Part shown: positions 8,788 to 15,914 of the stretch, one piece after another
How positions within the stretch are numbered: the stretch's first letter is position 1
Layout: every line of letters starts with the position of its first letter
Origin: Minisyncoccota bacterium
GTDB lineage: Bacteria; Patescibacteriota; Minisyncoccia; Minisyncoccales; Minisyncoccaceae
Length of the DNA stretch: 39,807 nucleotides
Direction of reading: 5' to 3'
Assembly: GCA_028693895.1 (NCBI GenBank)
Contig: JAQUUL010000002.1
Coordinates: 1 to 39,807 of the forward strand
The notes under the pieces: model-generated
Seen by the model: only the letters and a program-made list of their open reading frames with translations
Told to the model about the DNA's origin: nothing
Database searches by the model: none
Position numbers and translations under genes: made by a program

Positions 8788-9493
8788 TACAATAATTGCA
8801 TTTTTATTAGCTCTAATACCCGGTTTTGCTTGGTTAATTTATTTTCTAAGAAAAGATGTTTTACCTGAACCAAAAAGAAAAATACTTAAAGTTTTTCTTG
8901 CCGGAATGGTTGTATGCGTTCCTGTACTTCTTTTTGAAATATGGTTATTAAACGATCTTAAAAATATAGAGTTAGAATATAAATTATTTTTAATATTAAA
9001 ATGTATTTTTGTCGTAGGATTAATTGAAGAAATGTTTAAATATTTAACAGTAAGAATTACTGTTTTAAAAACTTCTTCAATTGATGAGCCAATTGATATT
9101 CCTCTATATATGATAGTTGCTGCTCTTGGATTTGCCACGATTGAAAATATAATTCTCTTTTATAATCAAAGAGTTTTGCTTTTGGATAGCCCTTTTGTCC
9201 TTGTTTTTAGTAGGTTTTTAGGGGCAACCCTTCTTCATGTTATATCTTCTGGAATAATTGGATATTTTCTTGCTCAATCATTTTACTATCTCAGACAAAG
9301 AAGAATTTTATTAGTTTTTGGATTTATTTTAGGAGTAGTTATTCATGCTACCTTTAATTTTTTCTTAGAATCGTCTATAATCAAAGAAACAGGATCAATG
9401 TTCCCTTCGTTTGCTCTTGTTTTAATTATTTTCTTACTATTTTCTTTCTGCTTAAGAAAGATAAAAAAATTAAAAAGTGTTTGTAAATTATAA
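8780..9493 (+). CDS. PrsW-family intramembrane metalloprotease
   Basis: A polytopic membrane protein of 237 residues with about seven hydrophobic segments. The PrsW/CAAX-protease-like motifs are in order: LIEEMFKYL (EExxK), FATIENIILF (ExN), a His in LLHVISSGIIGYF, and VIHATFNFF (HxxxNF). These supply the presumed metal ligands. In Bacillus, PrsW cleaves an anti-sigma factor; the substrate here is unknown. The ATG lies inside the end of tsaD, so the genes are translationally coupled. Confidence 0.85.
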   Translation: MNSTIIAFLLALIPGFAWLIYFLRKDVLPEPKRKILKVFLAGMVVCVPVLLFEIWLLNDLKNIELEYKLFLILKCIFVVGLIEEMFKYLTVRITVLKTSSIDEPIDIPLYMIVAALGFATIENIILFYNQRVLLLDSPFVLVFSRFLGATLLHVISSGIIGYFLAQSFYYLRQRRILLVFGFILGVVIHATFNFFLESSIIKETGSMFPSFALVLIIFLLFSFCLRKIKKLKSVCKL

Positions 9494-9497
9494 AAAT

Positions 9498-9851
9498 ATG
9501 AATGAAACAAAAAACTGGGACAGCCCAAAAGGACAACTGATAGTAGATGTTTATGAGACTGAAAAAGAAATAGTTGTTCAGTCAGCAATCGCAGGGGTAA
9601 CAAATAACGAGATAGATGTTTCTCTTGAAGGAGACATTTTAGTAATTAAAGGAGAAAGAAAAAATCCAAGTACAGATGAAAAAAGAAAGTATTTTCTTGA
9701 AGAATGTTATTGGGGGCCCTTCTCAAAAGAAATAATTCTTCCAAGAGAAATTGATACCGGAAGAATTGATGCAAAAATAAAAGACGGCATCTTAACAGTA
9801 AGGATGCAAAAAATAGAAAGAGCTAAGAATAAAAAAATCTCAATTGATTAA
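9498..9851 (+). CDS. Hsp20/alpha-crystallin family small heat-shock protein
   Basis: A 118-residue ATP-independent chaperone. The alpha-crystallin domain starts at QLIVDVYETEKEIVVQ and contains GDILVIKGERK and the A-x-x-x-n-G-I-L signature as AKIKDGILTVRM. The tracked ORF starts at a GTG (9477) inside prsW; the ATG at 9498, 5 bases after the PrsW stop, fits the family better. It has a very short N-terminal arm and almost no C-terminal tail after the domain (KNKKISID). A hairpin follows at once. It is last in the tsaD-prsW-hsp20 run. Confidence 0.9.
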   Translation: MNETKNWDSPKGQLIVDVYETEKEIVVQSAIAGVTNNEIDVSLEGDILVIKGERKNPSTDEKRKYFLEECYWGPFSKEIILPREIDTGRIDAKIKDGILTVRMQKIERAKNKKISID

Positions 9852-9870
9852 AGCCCCAAAAGGGGCTTTT
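9850..9870 (+). terminator. Rho-independent terminator after hsp20
   Basis: AAAGCCCC (9850-9857), loop AAAA, GGGGCTTT (9862-9869), then T. It begins on the last base of the hsp20 stop codon. The palindromic A/T edges make it potentially bidirectional, serving tRNA-Leu on the other strand as well. Confidence 0.8.
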
Positions 9871-9876
9871 ATAATG

Positions 9877-9959
9877 TGCCGAGAGAGGGAGTCGAACCCT
9901 CACGCCACGAGGACATATGCTCCTAAGGCATACGCGTCTGCCAATTCCGCCACCTCGGC
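9877..9959 (-). tRNA. tRNA-Leu(UAG)
   Basis: Complete class II tRNA with a long variable arm. The anticodon stem TATGC/GCATA encloses loop CTTAGGA, so the anticodon is UAG (CUN codons). The acceptor is GCCGAGG with discriminator A; CCA is not encoded. Its own promoter is at 9977-10005. Confidence 0.95.
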
Positions 9960-10001
9960 AAAAAAACACTCTCTCCTTTATACACTAAAAAAGAGAGAGT
10001 G
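9960..10001 (-). terminator. Intrinsic terminator of the VirB2-pilin operon
   Basis: On the minus strand CACTCTCTC (10001-9993) pairs with GAGAGAGTG (9975-9967) across a 17-base loop and is followed by seven T (9966-9960). It begins 7 bases after the third pilin stop and ends exactly at the first base of tRNA-Leu(UAG). Confidence 0.8.
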
Positions 10002-10005
10002 CCAA
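9977..10005 (-). promoter_or_regulatory. Promoter of tRNA-Leu(UAG) nested in the terminator
   Basis: Minus-strand TTGGCA (10000-10005), a 17-base spacer and TATAAA (9977-9982). The -35 overlaps the left arm of the terminator hairpin and the -10 lies in its loop. Transcription starting near 9970 would contain only the right arm, so it would not terminate itself. Confidence 0.6.
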
Positions 10006-10008
10006 TAG

Positions 10009-10422
10009 TTAAACACCAATAATCATCTTGACAGCTGGTGGAATTGCTCTTGAGAACAATGCTACTGCTATACCAACTGCAGCAAAAATAATAAGTTGTC
10101 GAGCTTTGCCTGTCTTTTCTGGATCACCTGAAGATGTAGTAAACATTACTGCCCCCCAGATAATCATTAATGATGAAATTGCCATTAAAAGCACGAAAAC
10201 CCAGTCAGTAATATTGTAAACACCATTTAACAAACAACACATTCCACAATCGCCTGCTGAATACATACAAACACCATCAGTTAATGGACAATTTAATGTT
10301 GTAGGTAATCTGGTTAAATTATTAATTTTACAACCATCAAGGGTATCAGCCAAAACAATGCCTGTTCCTAAAAAAGAAACAAACACAGTAAACATAATTA
10401 ATCCTAATACTTTTTTATTCAT
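10009..10422 (-). CDS. VirB2/TrbC-like pilin, paralogue 3 (Cys-rich)
   Basis: 137 residues. It has an N-terminal signal peptide ending near VLADT, a Cys-rich exposed stretch (about residues 30-65; GVCMYSAGDCGMCC), then two transmembrane helices joined by the short basic loop TSSGDPEKTGKARQL. The helix-loop-helix with a GNxxK/GDPEK-type loop is the common core of the three tandem genes and of the VirB2/TrbC family, subunits of type IV secretion pili. The Cys pairs suggest disulphides outside the membrane. It can be transcribed from its own promoter (10442-10470) and is followed by a terminator. Confidence 0.8.
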   Translation of the reverse strand: MNKKVLGLIMFTVFVSFLGTGIVLADTLDGCKINNLTRLPTTLNCPLTDGVCMYSAGDCGMCCLLNGVYNITDWVFVLLMAISSLMIIWGAVMFTTSSGDPEKTGKARQLIIFAAVGIAVALFSRAIPPAVKMIIGV

Positions 10423-10441
10423 ATTTATAAAATTACTTTTT

Positions 10442-10470
10442 AGTATAAACCGACCTTTGTTAATCTACAA
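10442..10470 (-). promoter_or_regulatory. Internal promoter before pilin paralogue 3
   Basis: Minus-strand TTGTAG (10465-10470), a 17-base spacer and TATACT (10442-10447), about 19 bases before the ATG. The -35 box falls inside the last codons of the preceding pilin gene. Confidence 0.5.
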
Positions 10471-10762
10471 AACCTTTAATAATGCTTGTTAGCCCTGCGG
10501 CTAAAAGGATTATAACTAAACCAATCGTTGTTGAGGTAATGATATTTTTAGCTATTTTTGATTTCTCTGCATTCCCTGCATCACTCATCCACAAAAATCC
10601 TCCAATTGTATACATCAATATAGCTAATCCTGTTGAAACAGTAACTATCCATGTTGTTATATTACTAATTGTTTCTGTTACCGCATCAGCTAAAGAAACA
10701 AAAGGAAACACAAGTAACGATAATGATAAAAATGAAATTAATTTTATTTTTTTATTATTCAT
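10460..10762 (-). CDS. VirB2/TrbC-like pilin, paralogue 2 (minimal)
   Basis: 100 residues: a signal peptide cleaved near SLADA, a helix (ITTWIVTVSTGLAILMYTIGGFLWM), the loop SDAGNAEKSKIAKN and a second helix (IITSTTIGLVIILLAAGLTSI). This is the bare VirB2-like core without an extra domain, so it is the best candidate for the main pilus subunit. Twelve bases separate it from paralogue 1. Confidence 0.85.
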   Translation of the reverse strand: MNNKKIKLISFLSLSLLVFPFVSLADAVTETISNITTWIVTVSTGLAILMYTIGGFLWMSDAGNAEKSKIAKNIITSTTIGLVIILLAAGLTSIIKGFVD

Positions 10763-10774
10763 ATTTTTGTTATA

Positions 10775-11266
10775 TTATATTACCACTAATTCTTCAATAA
10801 TGCCAATTAAACTCTTTGCTAAAAGAATAACTATAAGTCCAATAGCAGCGAAAAGGATAACTTTTTTTCCTTGACTAGATTTTTCTGGTCTACCAGCAGC
10901 AGTAATATGTAAAAAACCCCCATAAACAATTGCTAATGGAGCAAGAACTAAACCAATATCAAGAATCCAGTCAATAACAGAATTCAATAGAGCTGTAAAA
11001 CTTGTTGAGTTTATAGGATTAGGTATATTTCCTGTTGAAGATGTTAATGGAGAAGAACCTCCTCCACTACTGCTTCCTCCTCCGCTAGTTGCATCCTCAT
11101 ATGCCCGTTGATTCTGATAGCAAGTACAAGTACTTGCATCCCATACTTGCTCCCCTTGCCATACACAATTATCGTGATTGATTTGATTAACAAGAGGCCT
11201 ATCACTACAAGCAGCCGAAACAAAGAAAGGAAATAAAAATAATATAATTAATATGAATTTTTTCAT
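10775..11266 (-). CDS. VirB2/TrbC-like pilin, paralogue 1 (Cys-rich plus Gly/Ser linker)
   Basis: 163 residues. A signal peptide (about 1-18, LFPFFVSAAC) is followed by a small Cys-containing head with CVWQGEQVWDASTCTCYQ and a low-complexity linker SGGGSSSGGGSS, then the two-helix VirB2-like core with loop AAGRPEKSSQGKK. The head could be displayed outside the membrane on the flexible linker. Its ATG overlaps the stop of the methyltransferase gene (ATGA), so the pilins may be co-transcribed with it. Confidence 0.8.
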   Translation of the reverse strand: MKKFILIILFLFPFFVSAACSDRPLVNQINHDNCVWQGEQVWDASTCTCYQNQRAYEDATSGGGSSSGGGSSPLTSSTGNIPNPINSTSFTALLNSVIDWILDIGLVLAPLAIVYGGFLHITAAGRPEKSSQGKKVILFAAIGLIVILLAKSLIGIIEELVVI

Positions 11267-11784
11267 GCTTTTTTAAAAATTATCCCCCAATGAAAACTTC
11301 CCGCAATAAACTCACTTTCAACTTTAAGTCCTATTTTTTCTCCCATTTCTTTAACTTCTGAAAGATTAAGTCTTCCTTCTTTTGAACCCATTGGGGCATC
11401 TTTTTTCCAGTCAACAATCAAAATCATTCCATTCGTATTTATCAATTTTTTAGCAAGCTCTAATATCTTTATCTTGTTATCTATTTGAAATAATAAGTTT
11501 GTTATTAAAACTAAATCAAAATATTCTTCTCTTATTCTCAAGTCTCCTTCAACATCACCTCTTATTGTTTTAATGTTTGAAATACCTTCCGATAAAATCT
11601 TAGATTCCAAAGCAGATAAAACCTCTTCTAAAATATCCACTGCATAGACAGTCCCTTCGTTAAGTATTTTCGCTAAAGGAATAACCCAACCTCCTGAACC
11701 ACAACCTAAATCACATGCATTCATATTGCTTCTCAAAGGAATATTTCTAATAATTTTTTCTGGGTTAAGAAATCCTTCATTCAT
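11263..11784 (-). CDS. Class I SAM-dependent methyltransferase
   Basis: A 173-residue Rossmann-fold methyltransferase. Motif I is ACDLGCGSGGWVIPLAK, motif II acidic end YAVDILEEVL, then GDVEGDLRIREEYFDLVLITNLLF (motif IV). It resembles UbiE/Methyltransf_11 proteins, but the substrate is unknown. It lies 35 bases after gyrA with its own promoter, 6 bases before the ATG, and overlaps the first pilin by ATGA. Confidence 0.85.
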   Translation of the reverse strand: MNEGFLNPEKIIRNIPLRSNMNACDLGCGSGGWVIPLAKILNEGTVYAVDILEEVLSALESKILSEGISNIKTIRGDVEGDLRIREEYFDLVLITNLLFQIDNKIKILELAKKLINTNGMILIVDWKKDAPMGSKEGRLNLSEVKEMGEKIGLKVESEFIAGSFHWGIIFKKA

Positions 11785-11790
11785 AATTAT

Positions 11791-11819
11791 ATTATATTAA
11801 ATAATAATTGAGTTGTAAA
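11791..11819 (-). promoter_or_regulatory. Leaderless-type promoter of the methyltransferase/pilin operon
   Basis: Minus-strand TTTACA (11814-11819), a 17-base spacer and perfect TATAAT (11791-11796). The ATG follows after only 6 bases (ATAATT), so transcription should start at or within a base or two of the start codon. It fills the gap between the gyrA stop and the methyltransferase. Confidence 0.7.
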
Positions 11820-14285
11820 CTATTTCTCCTCCTCTTCCTTTGAAATACAAGTAGCTGATGCAACTTTATCTCCCGCTTTAATCTTCATAATTTTAACTCC
11901 TTGAGTATCTCTTCCTAACTTTGGAATATCATTAATTTTAGTTCTAATTACTTGTCCTTTTTTAGAAATAACAATTAAATCTTCTTTATCTCCTATAATT
12001 TCTATATTCGCTAAAAGTCCTGTTTTAGCACTAATATGAGCTATTTTAACTCCAGAACCACCTCTTCCTTGTGTCTTATAATCTGATACTATTGTTTTTT
12101 TCCCATATCCATTTTCAGTTAATACAAGCAAAAGATCTTTTTCTCTTTCTTTTCTAACTACCTCCATTTGTATAACTTCATCTCCTTTTTTAACTTTAAT
12201 GCCCCTTATTCCAGAAGCAGGTCTTCCCATTTTTCTTACATCTTTTTCAGAGAATCTAATTGATTGGCCATTTTTAGTTGCTAAAATTATTTCATCACCT
12301 TCAGATATTTTTTTAACACTACACAAAGAGTCTTCTGGTTTTAATTTAATAGCAATCAAACCTCCTCTTCTTACATTCTCAAAATCTTTAATTGATGTTT
12401 TCTTGATAACTCCTTTCTTGGTAGCCATAACAAGATATTGAATTTCTTCTTTTTTATTTAATGGTAAGACAGAAAGAACTTTATCTTGAGTTGATACTTC
12501 CAAAAAGTTCATCAATCCTCTTCCCCTATTTGCCCTAGCACCTTCAGGGACTTCATAAACTTTAGTTTGGAATACTTTCCCAGAATCAGTGAAGAAGAAA
12601 AGTGAATCATGGGTTTTTGCACTAAAGAAATGGCAAACAGCATCATCTTCCATTGTCTTCATTCCCATCATTCCTTGTCCCCCTCTATTTTGTTTTTTAT
12701 ATTCTGAAGGATTAATTCTTTTTATATAACCACCTGCAGTTAAAGTAACAATAGTATCTTCTAAAGGAACCAGATCTTCTTCTGATATATTTTCTGGACT
12801 TTTAGCTACAATTAAAGTCTTTCTATTATCTCCATAAGTTTCAATTTCAGACATTATTTCTTTTTTCATTAACTTCTTTTGTTCAGCTTTGCTTTCTAAG
12901 ATTTTTGTTAGCTCTTTTATTTCTTTTAATTTTTGAGCTAATTCATCTTCTATATTCTGCTTTTCTAATTTAGCTAATTGATGTAGTCTTATTTCAAGAA
13001 TTGCTTCTGCTTGAACAATAGTTAATTTGAATTTTTTAGATAAATTCTGTTTTGCATCTTCTTTATCTTTTGATTTTTTAATTGTTTCTATAACCTCATC
13101 TATATGGTCTAAGGCTTTAGAAATTCCTTCTAATATATGTGCTCTATCTTTTGCTTTATTTAATTCAAAATTAGTTCTTCTAACAACAACTTCTTGTTTA
13201 TGATTAAGATAAAACTCTAAAACATCTTTAAGGCTCAAAACCCTTGGTTCAATTCCATTAACCAAAGCAAGCATATTCAAGTGATATTTCTTTTGTAAAT
13301 CAGTATATTTATATAAGATATTTAGAACTTTTTTAGGAATAGCTCCTTTTTGCAAATCAATTGCTATTCTCATTCCATCTTTATCTGATTCATCTCTTAT
13401 ATCTTTTATTCCCTCTAATCTTTTTGCTTGGACTAAATTAGCCATTTGAATAATCATTGCTGATTTATCAACTTGATAAGGAATTTCGGAAATAATTATT
13501 TGATTATTTTTTTCTTTCTCAATAATATCAACTTTTCCTCTAATCAAGAAAGAACCTTTTCCTTGAGAATAAGCAGATAGTATATCTTTTTTATTATAAA
13601 TTATACCTCCAGTTGGAAAGTCAGGACCTTTAATGAATTGAAACAAATCTTCAGTCTCTGCTTTAGGATTATCAATTAAAAAAACTAAAGACTCACAGAC
13701 TTCTTTAAGATTGTGCGGTGGAATATTTGTTGCCATTCCAACAGCAATACCTGTTGAACCATTAAGTAATAAGTTTGGCAAAGGAGAAGGCAGTACTGTT
13801 GGCTCTTTTCTTGTTGCATCATAGTTATCATTCCATTCAACAGTATCCTTATCAATATCTTTTAATAATTCTTCCCCTACTTTTGATAATTTACATTCAG
13901 TATACCTTTGAGCAGCAGGAGGATCACCCTCAATGCTTCCAAAGTTTCCTTGCCCTTTAACTAAAGGATATCTTAAAGAAAAATCTTGTGCCATTCTAAC
14001 TAATGCACCATAAACAGAAGAGTCTCCGTGAGGATGATATTTACCTAAAACTTCTCCGGTAACAGCTGCTGATTTTCTAAATTTAGCATCATGTCTAACC
14101 CCCATATCATACATAGCGTAAAGAACCCTTCTTTGTACTGGTTTTAGACCATCTCTAACATCTGGCAAAGCTCTAGAAACGATAACTGACATGGCATAGT
14201 CAATATAGCTATCTTTCATTTCTTGAGATATTTCTTTGCCTTTTATATTTCCTATTTCTTGTAATTCGTTTTCTTCTTTTGCCAT
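11820..14285 (-). CDS. gyrA: DNA gyrase subunit A
   Basis: Gyrase A, 821 residues, introduces negative supercoils with GyrB. The catalytic Tyr is Y128 in AAQRYTE. The quinolone-resistance-determining region reads [17 protein letters not shown]: Ser is kept at the position equivalent to E. coli 83, but position 87 is Gly instead of Asp. The C-terminal beta-pinwheel has a GyrA-box-like QNRGGQG near residue 535, favouring gyrase over topoisomerase IV ParC. It follows the MBL-like gene by one base and probably belongs to the tRNA/rplS-led run. Confidence 0.95.
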   Translation of the reverse strand: MAKEENELQEIGNIKGKEISQEMKDSYIDYAMSVIVSRALPDVRDGLKPVQRRVLYAMYDMGVRHDAKFRKSAAVTGEVLGKYHPHGDSSVYGALVRMAQDFSLRYPLVKGQGNFGSIEGDPPAAQRYTECKLSKVGEELLKDIDKDTVEWNDNYDATRKEPTVLPSPLPNLLLNGSTGIAVGMATNIPPHNLKEVCESLVFLIDNPKAETEDLFQFIKGPDFPTGGIIYNKKDILSAYSQGKGSFLIRGKVDIIEKEKNNQIIISEIPYQVDKSAMIIQMANLVQAKRLEGIKDIRDESDKDGMRIAIDLQKGAIPKKVLNILYKYTDLQKKYHLNMLALVNGIEPRVLSLKDVLEFYLNHKQEVVVRRTNFELNKAKDRAHILEGISKALDHIDEVIETIKKSKDKEDAKQNLSKKFKLTIVQAEAILEIRLHQLAKLEKQNIEDELAQKLKEIKELTKILESKAEQKKLMKKEIMSEIETYGDNRKTLIVAKSPENISEEDLVPLEDTIVTLTAGGYIKRINPSEYKKQNRGGQGMMGMKTMEDDAVCHFFSAKTHDSLFFFTDSGKVFQTKVYEVPEGARANRGRGLMNFLEVSTQDKVLSVLPLNKKEEIQYLVMATKKGVIKKTSIKDFENVRRGGLIAIKLKPEDSLCSVKKISEGDEIILATKNGQSIRFSEKDVRKMGRPASGIRGIKVKKGDEVIQMEVVRKEREKDLLLVLTENGYGKKTIVSDYKTQGRGGSGVKIAHISAKTGLLANIEIIGDKEDLIVISKKGQVIRTKINDIPKLGRDTQGVKIMKIKAGDKVASATCISKEEEEK

Positions 14286-14286
14286 T

Positions 14287-14886
14287 CTATTTTTCTTCTA
14301 AAATTATAATCTCTGCTTTTTCATCTGAAGATGAAATGTTTTTCCTTTGAATATTTAATTTATCTTTTGGTTCAATTTCTTTTTCTCCCATTGCTTTCAA
14401 GAAAGGTTCTAATCCTTTTTTATCATAGCACATTGGAATAATAATTGAAGGCTGAATTAGTGAAATTATTTTTACTGCTTCAGAATAACTAATCGTTTTA
14501 TCTCCATCAATAGGTACCATTAATATGTCTATATTACCAATTTCTGTCATTTGTTCTTCGTCTAATTCATTTTGTCCTAAATACCCTAAATGGCATATTC
14601 TTATTCCTTCTGCTTCAACAGTATAAATTATATTTTTCTTTTTATCTAATTGTAAAGAATTAATTCCTTGAATGAAAATTTCTTTTCTTTCATATTCTCC
14701 ACAAGAAGAAACGACGAATTGTTCGCCGGTTTTAAAACCATTTTCTTTTGAGTGTGTTTCTAAGATAATATCAGCTTTATCAAACTTTTTTCCCACTTTT
14801 GGGTCAATAACAGTTAAAATATTTTCCTTTTCTTTTGAGATAGAATTTATTTCGAAACAAGAATCTCCGCACCAATTTATTTTCAT
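14287..14886 (-). CDS. Degenerate metallo-beta-lactamase-fold protein
   Basis: 199 residues resembling the COG2220/UPF0173 MBL-fold hydrolases: [13 protein letters not shown] at the start, [17 protein letters not shown], then the metal-binding region, then [28 protein letters not shown] and IIPMCYD. The usual HxHxDH ligand motif is replaced by THSKENG, and the later Asp and His of a typical HLGD-L-G-H stretch are Tyr and Asn. It is probably not an active zinc hydrolase, perhaps a structural or binding protein. It starts 24 bases after the CCA end of tRNA-Gly(GCC) and ends 1 base before gyrA. Confidence 0.75.
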   Translation of the reverse strand: MKINWCGDSCFEINSISKEKENILTVIDPKVGKKFDKADIILETHSKENGFKTGEQFVVSSCGEYERKEIFIQGINSLQLDKKKNIIYTVEAEGIRICHLGYLGQNELDEEQMTEIGNIDILMVPIDGDKTISYSEAVKIISLIQPSIIIPMCYDKKGLEPFLKAMGEKEIEPKDKLNIQRKNISSSDEKAEIIILEEK

Positions 14887-14910
14887 AATTTGTAATTTTA
14901 AAAATTATTA

Positions 14911-14985
14911 TGGAGCGGGCGAGCAGAATCGAACTGCCGTCTCAACCTTGGCAAGGTTGCATAATAGCCACTATACGACGCCCGC
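14911..14985 (-). tRNA. tRNA-Gly(GCC), CCA encoded
   Basis: Complete cloverleaf on the minus strand. The anticodon stem AACCT/AGGTT encloses TTGCCAA (anticodon GCC). The acceptor is GCGGGCG with U73 and an encoded CCA (14911-14913). Confidence 0.95.
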
Positions 14986-14998
14986 ATTTTCCTTTCTG

Positions 14999-15071
14999 TG
15001 CCGAGGTCCGGAATCGAACCGGAATCTAATGTTTTTCAGACATTCGCCGTGACCGACTTGGCTACCTCGGC
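14999..15071 (-). tRNA. tRNA-Phe(GAA)
   Basis: Cloverleaf with acceptor GCCGAGG, anticodon stem AATGT/ACATT and loop CTGAAAA (GAA). A73; no encoded CCA. It lies 3 bases after tRNA-Val(UAC). Confidence 0.95.
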
Positions 15072-15074
15072 ATA

Positions 15075-15150
15075 TGGTGGGCGATAAGGGACTTGAACCC
15101 CTAACCCCTTCGGTGTAAACGAAGTGCTCTGCCAATTGAGCTAATCGCCC
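15075..15150 (-). tRNA. tRNA-Val(UAC), CCA encoded
   Basis: Acceptor GGGCGAT, anticodon stem CTTCG/CGAAG, loop TTTACAC (UAC). A73 plus encoded CCA (15075-15077). Confidence 0.95.
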
Positions 15151-15170
15151 TTAATAAAGAAGCATCTATG

Positions 15171-15253
15171 TGGGCGGGGCGGGACTTGAACCCGCACGGG
15201 ATGATCCCCTATGCCCCTCAAGCATAGATGTCTGCCATTTCCATCACTCGCCC
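15171..15253 (-). tRNA. tRNA-Leu(GAG), 5' end overlapping rplS
   Basis: Class II tRNA with a long variable arm. The anticodon stem TATGC/GCATA encloses TTGAGGG (GAG). Acceptor GGGCGAG pairs with CCCGCCC with one A-C mismatch. The first 10 bases are also the last codons and stop of rplS. No encoded CCA. Confidence 0.9.
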
Positions 15254-15681
15254 TGGCTTCCTTGTTTTATTTTTAATCTTGCCTTCCTTCCTTTAGCCTC
15301 TCTTAGGTAGTATAATTTTGATCTTCTTACCTTTGAGCTTCTAATAATTTCTATCTTTTCAATAAAAGGTGAATGAAGTGGGAATACCCTTTCCACTCCT
15401 ACACCATCAATAACTTTCCTTACGGTTATTGTAGCTGAAATACCTTTTCCATGTTTTCTAGCTAAAACAACTCCTTCAAAAACCTGAATTCTTTCTTTTA
15501 CCTTATTATCTCTAACATCGGTAATTTTTTGGTAAACCTTAACAGTATCACCTGGTTTTACATCAGGAATTTCTTTTGTTGCTGGAGTTTCTTCTTTAGT
15601 TTCTGTGTTGTTTTCTTCTTCAACAACTTCTTCTTCAGTTTCGACTTCAGTATTTTCTTCTTTTTTTGTTTCTTCTGTCAT
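15244..15681 (-). CDS. rplS: 50S ribosomal protein L19 with acidic N-terminal extension
   Basis: L19 sits at the 30S-50S interface. Residues about 38-145 are the L19 fold: [35 protein letters not shown], then [40 protein letters not shown]. In front of it is an extension of about 35 residues, almost all Glu/Thr/Val ([20 protein letters not shown]), absent in E. coli L19. The gene lies between tRNA-Val(GAC) upstream (20 bases) and tRNA-Leu(GAG). The stop codon TGA and the codons GGC GAG are inside the tRNA, so 5' tRNA processing would remove the stop. The leader AAAAATATG has no Shine-Dalgarno. Confidence 0.93.
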   Translation of the reverse strand: MTEETKKEENTEVETEEEVVEEENNTETKEETPATKEIPDVKPGDTVKVYQKITDVRDNKVKERIQVFEGVVLARKHGKGISATITVRKVIDGVGVERVFPLHSPFIEKIEIIRSSKVRRSKLYYLREAKGRKARLKIKQGSQGE

Positions 15682-15701
15682 ATTTTTATTATTTTTTACT
15701 T

Positions 15702-15778
15702 TGGTGGGCGTATCCTGACTCGAACAGGAGGCCTTTACGATGTCAACGTAACGCTCTAACCAACTGAGCTATACGCCC
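15702..15778 (-). tRNA. tRNA-Val(GAC), CCA encoded
   Basis: Acceptor GGGCGTA, anticodon stem TTACG/CGTAA, loop TTGACAT (GAC). A73 plus CCA (15702-15704). It is upstream of rplS, with a promoter at 15800-15828. Confidence 0.95.
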
Positions 15779-15799
15779 GTAGGGTTGAAAGCTATTTGT

Positions 15800-15828
15800 A
15801 TTCTATGCGATTTCTTGTTTTTAGTCAA
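15800..15828 (-). promoter_or_regulatory. Promoter of the tRNA-Val/rplS cluster
   Basis: Minus-strand TTGACT (15823-15828), a 17-base spacer and TAGAAT (15800-15805), 21 bases before the first base of tRNA-Val(GAC). It separates this cluster from ftsH/tRNA-Ile. Confidence 0.65.
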
Positions 15829-15840
15829 ATAATATATGGG

Positions 15841-15914
15841 TGCGCGTGGATGGACTCGAACCATCGACCCCAGCTTTATAAGAGCTGTGCTCTAACCACC
15901 TGAGCTACACGCGC
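15841..15914 (-). tRNA. tRNA-Ile(UAU)
   Basis: A clean cloverleaf: acceptor GCGCGTG/CACGCGC, D arm GCTC-GAGC, anticodon stem CAGCT/AGCTG, loop CTTATAA, T arm GATGG-TTCGAGT-CCATC, A73, no encoded CCA. The anticodon is UAU, which reads AUA directly. Most bacteria use a CAU tRNA modified to lysidine by TilS for this codon. Its first base directly follows the ftsH stop codon. Confidence 0.92.

Noticed and set aside
14672-15052. 126-residue plus-strand ORF ending in CRGPESNRNLMFFRHSP
   Set aside because: It runs antisense through the MBL-like gene and two tRNAs; the recognisable part is translated tRNA.
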